Under the pieces are notes generated by a model. The model did not search any database. It saw nothing but the letters and a program-made list of their open reading frames with translations, and had not been told where the DNA came from. From Marinicellulosiphila megalodicopiae (GTDB lineage Bacteria > Pseudomonadota > Gammaproteobacteria > Pseudomonadales > Natronospirillaceae), in NCBI RefSeq assembly GCF_045862395.1, contig NZ_AP023087.1, positions 2,418,001 through 2,482,000 on the forward strand: 64,000 bases of DNA, read 5' to 3'. The position numbers and the translations under genes are program-made. Below, piece after piece: positions 27,661-34,490 of the stretch (its first letter is position 1; every line of letters begins with the position of its first letter).

Positions 27661-27984
27661 ACCGCTTGAAATTACGGTGCCATACCCAATTATTGCACTA
27701 CCTTCTCTAATAGTGAAGGTAGTCCCTATAGTAAGTTCAGTATAATCTACGTTTTCATACATCTTAATAGCTGTTGCAATAACTTCTTCTTCAGCAATTA
27801 ATTTTTTTGATTGACTAATGAAGGCAACACCCAAATATTCTTCTGAATTTTTTTTATCGATTACAACAAAATGCGGTCGATACATACCACTTGATAACAA
27901 GTCTTCAGGTAGTACCTTTCTTCCTCCATTTTGATGGGATAAAAATTTTACATTTACTTTTAATTCGGAGCTCATAAGGTTCAT
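27655..27984 (-). CDS. Cassette protein resembling EF-Tu domain III
   Basis: A 109-residue protein that reads like the C-terminal beta-barrel of elongation factor Tu without any GTPase. It opens KVNVKFLSHQNGGRKVLP, has YRPHFVV, and ends with TIGTTFTIREGSAIIGYGTVI, as EF-Tu ends with FAIREGGRTVGAGVV. Function unknown; stand-alone barrels of this kind occur in bacterial genomes. The first ATG is part of the recombination core (GTTATG). A second ATG three codons on is also possible. The stop comes from attC 1. A MITE-like insertion lies just upstream. Confidence 0.65.
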   Translation of the reverse strand: MNLMSSELKVNVKFLSHQNGGRKVLPEDLLSSGMYRPHFVVIDKKNSEEYLGVAFISQSKKLIAEEEVIATAIKMYENVDYTELTIGTTFTIREGSAIIGYGTVISSGT

Positions 27985-27988
27985 AACG

Positions 27989-28153
27989 AGGCTGTAGAAA
28001 AATTAACTTTCTACAACCAGTTAAAAAATTGTTTATTTTATAGGCTAAAAATAGCCTCGTTTTTTAAAATCTAGATAGGTTATGGCATTAAAAAATAATT
28101 TTAAGCCACTCACCGCACGATGATTTTTTGTGGTTTTAATTTTTCTACAGCCT
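27989..28153. mobile_element. 165-bp MITE-like insertion, copy 1, at an attC end
   Basis: Terminal inverted repeats AGGCTGTAGAAAAATTAA / TTAATTTTTCTACAGCCT bound a 165-bp AT-rich element with no ORF and an internal AGGCTA...TAGCCT hairpin. It splits the R' end of attC 2: AACG remains on the left (27985-27988) and is repeated on the right (28155-28158), with one extra G between. This fits a 4-bp target duplication. Confidence 0.8.
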
Positions 28154-28154
28154 G

Positions 28155-28266
28155 AACGCCCAAATAAACCGCGCAACAACGCGGAGCCTTCTTTGTGTAT
28201 ACTTCGCGAAGCGAAACACAAAGAAGGTGGAGTGTTTTGCGTCGGTTTTAATTTGCTTTGTTATAT
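28155..28266 (-). repeat. attC 2 (major family), R' end interrupted by MITE copy 1
   Basis: GTTATAT at 28260-28266, arms CCTTCTTTGTG / CACAAAGAAGG, then AACGCCC. The leading T of the TAACG core lies on the other side of the 165-bp insertion. The recombination core is therefore present as a separated copy at 27985. Confidence 0.9.
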
Positions 28267-28569
28267 GCTTTTTAACTCGGGGAAGCAAAATTCTAATTCT
28301 CGGATAGCATACATACAGCCAACAGCCTCACCTGTAAGCCTTATCAAATCATCACCTTCAAATTCTTCTAGTTCTTCTGATTTTAAAACTACCCATCCTT
28401 TCAATTCATTAAGTAATATACTTAACCTTTCATTATTATCAACATTATCTAAAGGTGATTTTTTCCACGACTTAGGTGTATCATCTTCACCCAATAGTTG
28501 CTGAGCAATAATGGAATTATTTAAAAATACTTTCAATGCATTTTCGTATTCAGTTTCATTAATGCGCAT
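28261..28569 (-). CDS. Cassette protein, unknown (102 aa)
   Basis: An acidic, helical cytoplasmic protein of 102 residues (ELKGWVVLKSEELEEFEGDDLIRLTGEAVGCMYAIRELEF). No family recognised. Its TAA stop is formed by the attC 2 R'' box. The ATG at 28569 is preceded by AAAGGAAAAATC, giving an AAGGA site about 6 bases upstream, one of the better ribosome sites in the array. Confidence 0.6.
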   Translation of the reverse strand: MRINETEYENALKVFLNNSIIAQQLLGEDDTPKSWKKSPLDNVDNNERLSILLNELKGWVVLKSEELEEFEGDDLIRLTGEAVGCMYAIRELEFCFPELKSI

Positions 28570-28600
28570 GATTTTTCCTTTGGATGATTTGCATATAACG

Positions 28601-28765
28601 AGGCTGTAGAAAAATTAACTTTCTACAACCAGTTAAAAAATTGTTTATTTAATAGGCTAAAAATAGCCTCGTTTTTTAAAATCTAGATAGGTTATGGCAT
28701 TAAAAAATAATTTTAAGCCACTCTCCGCACGATGATTTTTTGTGGTTTTAATTTTTCTACAGCCT
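28601..28765. mobile_element. 165-bp MITE-like insertion, copy 2, at an attC end
   Basis: The same length and termini as copy 1, differing at about two positions seen by eye. It is inserted at the identical place in the attC R' end (TAACG | element | GAACGCCC). The shared extra G at the right junction suggests that attC plus element was duplicated as a unit, or that insertion is strictly site-specific. Confidence 0.8.
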
Positions 28766-28766
28766 G

Positions 28767-28877
28767 AACGCCCAAATAAACCGCACAAAATGCGGAGCCT
28801 TCTTTGTGTAAACTTCGCGAAGCGAAACACAAAGAAGGAGGAGTGTTTTGCGTCGGTTTTAATTAGCTTTGTTATAC
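28767..28877 (-). repeat. attC 3 (major family), R' end interrupted by MITE copy 2
   Basis: GTTATAC at 28871-28877. The inner boxes are CGCACAAAATGCGG rather than CGCGCAACAACGCGG, a paired change seen also in attC 9. Arms CCTTCTTTGTG / CACAAAGAAGG. The element separates the core T from AACGCCC. Confidence 0.9.
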
Positions 28878-29399
28878 GCTCATTAGTATATCAATAAATA
28901 AATTACTTTTTTCATCTTCTTTATAAATTGGAGTAAGTATTTTTTCTATTGGAATAATAATTTCAGTGCCATTATTTTCGAAAACCAATTCAAAAAACAC
29001 TATTAATTTTGAGTGTTCTAATTCCAATTTATCGTCAGATGAAGCAGGTTCCCAGTATGCAAACCAATATTTACGATAATTTGACCACTCAACACCCACT
29101 ATACCTCCTTGATTATTATAAATTGTATTATCATCCATTTTAATCGAAATATTTCTAAAAATTTTAGGTAGATTTTCTTTATTTTCAGAGTGGAATGAAA
29201 TAAAAATCTTATATGGACTACCGTATGTTCCAGTTAATGAAAACAATCCTGAATATGTCCAATCAGGTACCAGTCTAACTTTATATTCTCCGCCATGAAT
29301 CTGTGCATTAGTGCCATCAAATTCACGATACTTTGAAGTTGTGCATCCTTGAAATAAGGTAAAAGTTAAAATGCATATTATTAATTTGATAGTGACTCC
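28872..29399 (-). CDS. Cassette lipoprotein, unknown, without a canonical start codon
   Basis: The frame carries a clear lipoprotein signal (IKLIICILTFTLFQGCTTS, lipobox LFQGC) and a ~170-residue mature part rich in Tyr and Trp (VGVEWSNYRKYWFAYWEP). No ATG, GTG or TTG lies in frame between the preceding attC and the signal. The open frame only continues by reading through the attC, which is not plausible protein. GGAG stands 5 bases before an ATC codon (about 29386), so ATC initiation or a mutated ATG are the options. The end coordinate is approximate. The stop comes from attC 3. Confidence 0.55.
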   Translation of the reverse strand, partial: GVTIKLIICILTFTLFQGCTTSKYREFDGTNAQIHGGEYKVRLVPDWTYSGLFSLTGTYGSPYKIFISFHSENKENLPKIFRNISIKMDDNTIYNNQGGIVGVEWSNYRKYWFAYWEPASSDDKLELEHSKLIVFFELVFENNGTEIIIPIEKILTPIYKEDEKSNLFIDILMSV

Positions 29400-29405
29400 A
29401 GCATA

Positions 29406-29518
29406 TAACGCTCTAATAAACCGCGCAAATACGCGGAGCCTTCTTTGTGTATACTTCGCGAAGCGAAACACAAAGAAGGCGGAGTGTTTTGCGTCGGTTT
29501 TGATTAGCTTTGTTATAT
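29406..29518 (-). repeat. attC 4 (major family)
   Basis: GTTATAT / TAACGCTC ends, arms CCTTCTTTGTG / CACAAAGAAGG, centre CTTCGCGAAG. The inner box is CGCGCAAATACGCGG. Confidence 0.93.
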
Positions 29519-29521
29519 GCT

Positions 29522-29989
29522 TTATAAGCCATCAAAAATACTTCCAATTGCTTCACCTACAAATTCCAACGCTCCACCGTCATCATTTGAACAAGTTGAA
29601 CCTTTGCTAGAAGACGATCCATTACCAAAAACAGTTAAACAATCAAGTGTATGGTACCATTTTAAATCATCCTTTTTACTTACGTGATTATTTTTTTCAG
29701 TAATAACATCTTCGCCAGCGTCAAGCCAAACACATTCGCAGTTTTGACATATATCGATTACAAATTTTTTATATGTAAATTCACGCATCTTCAGAGAGCA
29801 GTACGGGCAATATAATTCGGATGTTTTTAAAGAATTTAATTTACTCTGATTTAGATTTCTTATTGATGGAATATTTTTAATATCGATAAGTACACCTAAA
29901 CATGAAGAACAATCATTTGTACCAATTTTATTTTCATCGTTAATTAAAGAGTTATCATCTCTCGGACATCTTAAATCAAAATTATTCAT
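29522..29989 (-). CDS. Cassette zf-TFIIB-like zinc-ribbon protein
   Basis: A 155-residue protein. Two zinc-ribbon halves are visible: CPRDDNSLINDENKIGTNDCSSCLGVLIDI and CPYCSLKMREFTYKKFVIDICQNCECVWLDAGE. The closing WLDAGE is the hallmark of the zf-TFIIB domain family. A Ser/Gly-rich tail ends in VGEAIGSIFDGL. The molecular role of the family is unknown. The ribosome site is poor. Confidence 0.72.
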   Translation of the reverse strand: MNNFDLRCPRDDNSLINDENKIGTNDCSSCLGVLIDIKNIPSIRNLNQSKLNSLKTSELYCPYCSLKMREFTYKKFVIDICQNCECVWLDAGEDVITEKNNHVSKKDDLKWYHTLDCLTVFGNGSSSSKGSTCSNDDGGALEFVGEAIGSIFDGL

Positions 29990-30030
29990 AAATTTGCCAT
30001 AGTGTATTAATATTGATGTTCGCTTGCATA

Positions 30031-30143
30031 TAACGCTCTAATAAGCCGCGCAACAACGCGGAGCCTTCTTTGTGTATACTTCGCGAAGCGAAACACAAAG
30101 AAGGTGGAGTGTTTTGCGTCGGTTTTAATTAGTTTTGTTATAT
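30031..30143 (-). repeat. attC 5 (major family)
   Basis: GTTATAT / TAACGCTC ends, arms CCTTCTTTGTG / CACAAAGAAGG, centre CTTCGCGAAG; one bulge difference (AAGGTGG). Confidence 0.93.
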
Positions 30144-30497
30144 TTACTTCATACCATTTTCAACGATTTCAGTCGCAATTGCTAATTTTATTTTTTTACT
30201 TTTCTTCAAACCTGATTTGTATTTAGAAAGTTCTATAAATTCAATAATGGGATCTATCGTTAAGTCGACTCTACTTAATTCAATTGAAATAATTTTAAAA
30301 TCATTGACCAATACAACATAAATATCTTCATACTGCTCGTGAATATTGTGTAATATACATCCACATTTAAAGTCAGGATAGAATTTCTTTAACTCAGTTC
30401 TAAGCCTAAAATTCGATACATCATTTAACAAAGATTCATATGATTTTGTTAATTCTTCCCTTAAGTCATTTTCAGTTTTTGTAATTCCTAATTTCAT
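30144..30497 (-). CDS. Cassette protein, unknown (117 aa)
   Basis: A basic soluble protein. Segments KFYPDFKCGCILHNIHEQYEDIYVVLVNDFKIISIEL and a Lys-rich KYKSGLKKSKKIKLAIA stand out. The CGC pair is the only possible metal site. No family recognised. It starts at ATG 30497 and ends one base beyond attC 5. Confidence 0.55.
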   Translation of the reverse strand: MKLGITKTENDLREELTKSYESLLNDVSNFRLRTELKKFYPDFKCGCILHNIHEQYEDIYVVLVNDFKIISIELSRVDLTIDPIIEFIELSKYKSGLKKSKKIKLAIATEIVENGMK

Positions 30498-30519
30498 ATC
30501 AAATTATCGCTAAGAAATA

Positions 30520-30633
30520 TAACGCCGTTATAACCTGCATTTTGGGTGGAGTGTAGTGCTGTGCAATAATGAGCGCAGCGAGTGCACAGAACGAAGCGTA
30601 GCCCAAAATGTCAGGTTTATAACCTTGTTATGA
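30520..30633 (-). repeat. attC 6 (minor type)
   Basis: GTTATGA / TAACGCC ends. A different body from the major family: outer pairs ACCTGCATTTTGGG and CCCAAAATGTCAGGT, inner TGTGC...GCACA with an AGCGCAGCGAG centre. It belongs to the non-coding cassette. Confidence 0.85.
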
Positions 30634-31023
30634 GAGACCACTAACCACACCTGCAACACCTTAAATTTTTAATACTAACCAAATAGATTAGCACCCCATA
30701 TATGCTTTTGATCTTACTTAAGCAGCGTTACCCAAAAGCCAATAAAACAATACAAACCTGAAGACTATTTACCAAACAGGCACACACTTGATGACTAGCA
30801 CCAACGAGGTTTAACTAATTTGTGTGTTTTTACAATTTAGTTAAACCGGGTTAAAACTGCCAAACAACGGCTACGAAAGCACGTTGTAATTGGCTAAGCC
30901 TATTACTTTTCTAAATGGAATGAAAGTGAAAATCAAAGAGAGATAGCCATTCCATAGCACGTAGAAAAACAATTCCAATTTAGGCCTTAAAACTGACCTT
31001 GGCGATACCTAGCTGGTAGCTCA
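30634..31023 (-). other. Cassette with no evident protein gene
   Basis: 390 bases between two good attC sites. The longest ATG frame on the cassette strand is about 14 codons (MEWLSLF...). It contains a strong hairpin at 30808-30847: arms GGTTTAACTAATTTGT / ACAATTTAGTTAAACC (15 of 16 paired) around an 8-base loop. It could carry a small RNA, a promoter for downstream cassettes, or a decayed gene. Confidence 0.6.
30808..30847. ncRNA. Hairpin in the non-coding cassette (possible small RNA or terminator)
   Basis: Two 16-base arms pair with one mismatch around GTGTTTTT. The T-rich loop and lack of a trailing T-run on the cassette strand make a simple terminator less likely. Expression is untested. 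Confidence 0.4.
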
Positions 31024-31136
31024 TAACGCTCTAATAAGCCGCGCAAAAACGCGGAGCTTTCATTGTGTATACTTCGCGAAGCGAAACACAATGAAAGCGG
31101 AGTGTTTTGCGTCGGTTTTAATTAGTTTTGTTATAT
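31024..31136 (-). repeat. attC 7 (major family, CTTTCATTGTG stem variant)
   Basis: GTTATAT / TAACGCTC ends. Arms CTTTCATTGTG / CACAATGAAAG: both arms differ from the common form in a way that keeps pairing. Confidence 0.93.
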
Positions 31137-31141
31137 GGCAC

Positions 31142-31384
31142 TTATATCTCAAATTCTCGAGTTACCTTGAGCTCGAATATTTCAAATAATTTTACAATTG
31201 CCGAGTAAGGTACATTAGATTCAAATGTATTAAATTCAATTTTTCGAATCGAATCATTTCGGAATACTTCAGCTATGAATATCTCTTCATCTGAAATTAT
31301 TTCATTTAATTCAACACCTAATCCATTCCGAATATTATCGGTAGCTATTGTGAAACTGAATTCCCTACCATCGATATTGATCAT
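31142..31384 (-). CDS. Cassette protein, unknown (80 aa)
   Basis: A small acidic protein (INIDGREFSFTIATDNIRNGLGVELNEI...). It alternates strand-like segments and ends in a helix. No family recognised. The stop lies 5 bases from attC 7. Confidence 0.55.
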   Translation of the reverse strand: MINIDGREFSFTIATDNIRNGLGVELNEIISDEEIFIAEVFRNDSIRKIEFNTFESNVPYSAIVKLFEIFELKVTREFEI

Positions 31385-31398
31385 TACTTAATGCCATA

Positions 31399-31499
31399 TA
31401 ACGCCGCAATAAACGGCAAGATAAATGTTGGCTATAATTGTTGTGAGGAACGAACAGCAGCCAACGTTTAGCTGTCCGTTTTAATTGCCTTTGTTAGTT
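31399..31499 (-). repeat. attC 8 (minor type B, 101 bp)
   Basis: GTTAGTT / TAACGCC ends. Body ATAAATGTTGGCT / AGCCAACGTTTAGCT with centre GGAACGAACAG. It is nearly the same as attC 20, so it forms a second small family. Confidence 0.88.
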
Positions 31500-31949
31500 T
31501 TCGTACCAAAATTCTTCAATAGCTCTCTGAATATGTGGCTTTTCAAATTCATAATCTGGTTGCATAAAACACCATTCTAAAAATGTGACTACTGCATGGC
31601 TTTGCTCTGAATTCAAGATATTAAACTTATCTTTATGATATTTATAGTTATGTGTTAAATGAAATAAAACACTACCATTACCCTCTCTATTTAATTCTAA
31701 TATTACAAATGCTGGTAAATGAAAACACATACCTTTTCCATCAAAGAACGATAAGCTACTATCGCAACGCGTTAGATCATCTGCAGATATTTCTTGCCAA
31801 TTATCTTTAATGTCACGATTTCTTGCAACAAGTTGATTAGCTTTACTTTCATAATCATCAATTGCTTGAGCTTCCCAGAGTCCAACTCCATTCTCTAGTT
31901 TTATATCTTGAAATGCAGATAATATTAAATTTTTAATGTAATCGATAAT
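31494..31949 (-). CDS. Cassette DUF6714-like protein, start codon unclear
   Basis: The recognisable protein extends well upstream of the first ATG (31730). The frame GVGLWEAQAIDDYESKANQLVARNRDIKDNW, then DLTRCDSSLSFFDGKGMCFHLPAFVILEL, matches what I recall of DUF6714 (LSFxDxxGMRFHLPAFL). No ATG, GTG or TTG lies in frame back to a TGA at 31956-31958. The best candidate is ATT at 31949 or ATC at 31946, behind GAG. Either a rare start is used or the start was lost by mutation and only a 78-residue fragment is made. The stop comes from attC 8. Confidence 0.6.
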   Translation of the reverse strand: MIDYIKNLILSAFQDIKLENGVGLWEAQAIDDYESKANQLVARNRDIKDNWQEISADDLTRCDSSLSFFDGKGMCFHLPAFVILELNREGNGSVLFHLTHNYKYHKDKFNILNSEQSHAVVTFLEWCFMQPDYEFEKPHIQRAIEEFWYEN

Positions 31950-31964
31950 TTTTACTCAGAGAAC

Positions 31965-32076
31965 TAACGCCCAAATAAACCGCACAAAATGCGGAGCCTT
32001 CTTTGTGTAAACTTCGCGAAGCGAAACACAAAGAAGGAGGAGTGTTTTGCGTCGGTTTTAATTAGCTTTGTATGCT
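31965..32076 (-). repeat. attC 9 (major family) with a one-base deletion in R''
   Basis: The R'' box reads GTATGC instead of GTTATGC. The core is TAACGCCC. Inner box CGCACAAAATGCGG as in attC 3, arms CCTTCTTTGTG / CACAAAGAAGG. Confidence 0.9.
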
Positions 32077-32211
32077 TCCACCACCAAAACTATCCTCAAT
32101 GAGTAAATTTAGATCACCTATGGATTTAGCTTTTTTTCCAATATCATAATTGGATTCTACGGCATACGATTTAAAACTAATTAATACTAATAGTAAAATG
32201 ATATATTTCAT
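32062..32211 (-). CDS. Tiny secreted cassette protein (49 aa)
   Basis: ATG at 32211 reads MKYIILLLVLISFKSYA, a signal peptide, then about 32 mature residues ending FGGGSIQS, with a TAA at 32062-32064 inside attC 9. It is the only frame of note in this short cassette. The single-base deletion in the attC R'' box may have moved the original stop, so the last few residues could be new. No family recognised. Confidence 0.6.
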   Translation of the reverse strand: MKYIILLLVLISFKSYAVESNYDIGKKAKSIGDLNLLIEDSFGGGSIQS

Positions 32212-32222
32212 GTCTTGTCATC

Positions 32223-32325
32223 TAACGCCTGCCACAACGGCTTGGGTGAGGTGGCGGCACATTTGCGTTTCTTTGCAAAAGTGGTGACAGCTTACCCAAG
32301 TCCGATTTGATGGCACTTGTTATGC
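32223..32325 (-). repeat. attC 10 (minor type, 103 bp)
   Basis: GTTATGC / TAACGCC ends. Body GGCTTGGGTGAG ... CTTACCCAAGTCC with a TTTCTTTGCAAAAG centre; unlike any other attC here. Confidence 0.85.
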
Positions 32326-32328
32326 TTT

Positions 32329-32706
32329 TCATAGGTCTGCCTTAATTTTATTTACCTGATTATCAACAGGCTCGAAAATATAGGTGGTGCTTTTACCTTG
32401 TTTAGTTTTACTTGATCTATTTTCATAGTTCTCAATGTGAGTTTTAAGACTATTAGAATAGCTTTCTTTTAATTCAGCTAGATCACCCAAGGTTGAAACT
32501 GAGTTTAGATCATTGACAATTTTTTTAGCTGCTTTCAGGTTTTTATAATTCTCTGATAAGGCCGTAAGTTCATCTGTTTGTTTAATGGTCATTTTTATAA
32601 GGTCAGCTTGGTTGAACTTATAGGCCTCATAAAAGTGAAAACCAAAAATAAAACCAATTGATGCTGCCATTGAAATCGAAAACACAAACAAGATTGTTTT
32701 TTTCAT
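32329..32706 (-). CDS. Cassette membrane-anchored helical protein (125 aa)
   Basis: An N-terminal transmembrane helix or uncleaved signal (ILFVFSISMAASIGFIFGFHFYEAY) is followed by about 95 residues of charged helix, probably coiled coil (DELTALSENYKNLKAAKKIVNDLN). It likely sits in the inner membrane with the tail outside the cytoplasm. No family recognised. Confidence 0.6.
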   Translation of the reverse strand: MKKTILFVFSISMAASIGFIFGFHFYEAYKFNQADLIKMTIKQTDELTALSENYKNLKAAKKIVNDLNSVSTLGDLAELKESYSNSLKTHIENYENRSSKTKQGKSTTYIFEPVDNQVNKIKADL

Positions 32707-32757
32707 AATTAATTCAACATTTCATTTATCGATCAAAGTTAGCCCAATTCATTAGCA

Positions 32758-32868
32758 TAACGCTTCAATAAACCGTGCTAACACGGATCTTCTTTTGTGT
32801 AATACTGAGCGAAGCGAAACACAAAAGAAGAGGAGTGTTTGCATCGGCATTAATTGATTTTGTTATGT
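32758..32868 (-). repeat. attC 11 (diverged member of major family)
   Basis: GTTATGT / TAACGCTTC ends. Inner box CGTGCTAACACGG, arms TCTTCTTTTGTGT / ACACAAAAGAAGA, centre GAGCGAAGCGAAAC. The R'' TTA supplies the stop of the S1-like gene. Confidence 0.9.
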
Positions 32869-33225
32869 GTTTGGTAGTGTATCGTTAATTTTGAATGGCC
32901 ACTCATCTTGATGTAGATATATTTGTCTTTCTTTTTCTCTTATACCAGAAATTTTTGCATAAACTGTAGAGCCAACAGGAAGATATTTGTCTTCTTTATA
33001 AATTGCAGGAGTCATACCTTTTACAACAATTGATTCTAATAATGCTGGAAAACCAAAACCTAAATCTATCCAGATACCGTATGGTGCTCTTGCGACAACA
33101 ATTCCTGAAACATTGTCATTTTTATTTATTTTAGATTTCAGGGTATCCCATTCTTTAGCCATTTCGATAGATGAATAGTCTCCAAATAACTCTTGCAAAA
33201 CTTTTGACCAGTTTATTACTTTCAA
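32863..33225 (-). CDS. Cassette S1-domain-like RNA-binding protein (120 aa)
   Basis: The segment GIVVARAPYGIWIDLGFGFPALLESIVVKGM, then LPVGSTVYAKISGIREKERQIYLH, has the strand pattern and glycine positions of the S1/OB fold (G-x-V-x(6)-G-x-x-V-D-L, V-x-A-x-V). The N-terminal ~40 residues are helical. S1 proteins bind RNA; the target is unknown. The stop codon comes from attC 11. Confidence 0.65.
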   Translation of the reverse strand: MKVINWSKVLQELFGDYSSIEMAKEWDTLKSKINKNDNVSGIVVARAPYGIWIDLGFGFPALLESIVVKGMTPAIYKEDKYLPVGSTVYAKISGIREKERQIYLHQDEWPFKINDTLPNT

Positions 33226-33261
33226 GAAATTCTCTCTAATTAACCAATGAATTGAGACACA

Positions 33262-33374
33262 TAACGCTCTAATAAACCGCGCAACAACGCGGAGCTTTCA
33301 TTGTGTATAATTCGCGAAGCGAAACACAATGAAAGCGGAGTGTTTTGCGTCGGTTTTAATTAGTTTTGTTATGT
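33262..33374 (-). repeat. attC 12 (major family, CTTTCATTGTG variant)
   Basis: GTTATGT / TAACGCTC ends, arms CTTTCATTGTG / CACAATGAAAG, centre ATTCGCGAAG (TATAATTCG instead of TATACTTCG). Confidence 0.93.
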
Positions 33375-33689
33375 TTAATCGGAATCGTGAATCCAATTTA
33401 CAACATCCTCATTATCATTTTCAATAATTGTGATATCTAATTTTGTTTCAGGATTAATTTTACTGTATTCCATTATCAAATAGGACTCTACCTTCTGAAA
33501 AGCCCCTTTTTTGACAACAAATTCTTGGACTACTTTGTTTTCATAAACAGTAAAATCGTAATTCACGAGTAAATTTTCAGCATCAAGTTTAACAGAAACT
33601 TCTTCAGCTATATCATATAACAAATCTGAATTAGCCATTAAACTTCCAGTAAAAATAAGTGTAATAATGAAATATATAATTTTATGCAT
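33375..33689 (-). CDS. Cassette secreted protein, unknown (104 aa)
   Basis: Signal peptide MHKIIYFIITLIFTGSLMANS, then a mixed alpha-beta mature domain of about 85 residues (LLYDIAEEVSVKLDAENLLVNYDFTVYENKVV). Acidic C-terminus. Likely periplasmic. No family recognised. Confidence 0.58.
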   Translation of the reverse strand: MHKIIYFIITLIFTGSLMANSDLLYDIAEEVSVKLDAENLLVNYDFTVYENKVVQEFVVKKGAFQKVESYLIMEYSKINPETKLDITIIENDNEDVVNWIHDSD

Positions 33690-33701
33690 AATTTAGAAAC
33701 A

Positions 33702-33814
33702 TAACGCTCTAATAAGCCGCGCAAAAACGCGGAGCCTTCATTGTGTATAATTCGCGAAGCGAAACACAATGAAGGCGGAGTGTTTTGCGTCGGTTTTGAT
33801 TAGCTTTGTTATAT
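33702..33814 (-). repeat. attC 13 (major family, CCTTCATTGTG variant)
   Basis: GTTATAT / TAACGCTC ends, arms CCTTCATTGTG / CACAATGAAGG, a third stem variant with intact pairing. It supplies the stop of the zinc-ribbon gene. Confidence 0.93.
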
Positions 33815-34222
33815 GCTTTTAAAAAACTTTTCATTTGGATGCGGTGTAACTTTCGCCATTTTATCCATATGTGCTTTTTGCGTTTCTTTTTCTAATTTAC
33901 GAATAGCTCGGCATTTTGGACACCTAGAAGCTTTTGACCAAATTGAACCTTTAGCCGACTCATACCACCATTTCTGTGATTTTGCTGTCCAAATAGATTT
34001 CGCTGAACACTCAATACACACAAAGTCTTGATCGAAGTAATATTCAGGTAATTTACCCTCTGTAATATTATGCTTCAATTCAGACTGATCAGCCCAAATT
34101 ATACTGCCTGAAATTAACTTTGCTTCATCATAAGTTTTGCCTTTCAATAAAAGCTCTAATGGTAAGTCATTCTTTTTTCGCTTAGATTTAATTTCAGATT
34201 TACGTTGCTTGCCACTTTTCAT
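33809..34222 (-). CDS. Cassette zinc-ribbon protein (zf-trcl type, 137 aa)
   Basis: Central segment FVCIECSAKSIWTAKSQKWWYESAKGSIWSKASRCPKCRAIRK has paired CxxC motifs with an aromatic WTAxxQKWWY between them. This is the layout of the probable zinc-ribbon domain (zf-trcl, PF13451). Both ends are Lys-rich, suggesting nucleic-acid contact. It starts at ATG 34222. The stop is given by attC 13. Confidence 0.7.
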   Translation of the reverse strand: MKSGKQRKSEIKSKRKKNDLPLELLLKGKTYDEAKLISGSIIWADQSELKHNITEGKLPEYYFDQDFVCIECSAKSIWTAKSQKWWYESAKGSIWSKASRCPKCRAIRKLEKETQKAHMDKMAKVTPHPNEKFFKSI

Positions 34223-34245
34223 AGAATGATGCCGAATTACGCATA

Positions 34246-34358
34246 TAACGCTCTAATAAACCGCGCAACAACGCGGAGCCTTCTTTGTGTATACTTCGCG
34301 AAGCGAAACACAAAGAAGGCGGAGTGTTTTGCGTCGGTTTTGATTAGTTTTGTTAGGT
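34246..34358 (-). repeat. attC 14 (major family)
   Basis: GTTAGGT / TAACGCTC ends, arms CCTTCTTTGTG / CACAAAGAAGG. It supplies the stop of the 45-residue ORF at 34353. Confidence 0.93.
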
Positions 34359-34490
34359 TCTGACTCGTGATCTAATTTTTTCACCCTTTGCCGTATCACC
34401 AATAAAATCATAGAGATTTGCCATTCGTGTTAATAGCTCAGGTGTTTCACCATACTCTCTTATTTTGAATTGTATATTTTTAATCTTCAT
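34353..34490 (-). CDS. Second ORF of a two-gene cassette (45 aa, TPR-like helix pair)
   Basis: ATG at 34490 overlaps the TGA of the upstream gene (ATGA), so translation is coupled. It reads MKIKNIQFKIREYGETPEL, then LLTRMANLYDFIGDTAKGEKIRSR, a helix pair spaced like a single TPR unit. The TAA is supplied by attC 14. Most cassettes hold one gene; here the second fills the space to the attC exactly. Confidence 0.6.
   Translation of the reverse strand: MKIKNIQFKIREYGETPELLTRMANLYDFIGDTAKGEKIRSRVRT

Noticed and set aside
28130..28504. ORF of 124 codons on the plus strand
   Set aside because: It runs through a MITE end and an attC and is antisense to a cassette gene; no protein-like pattern.
29400..29471. 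N-terminal extension of the lipoprotein cassette gene through the attC
   Set aside because: The translated attC (an Arg-rich stretch) is the same in other frames of other attC sites and is not a protein feature.
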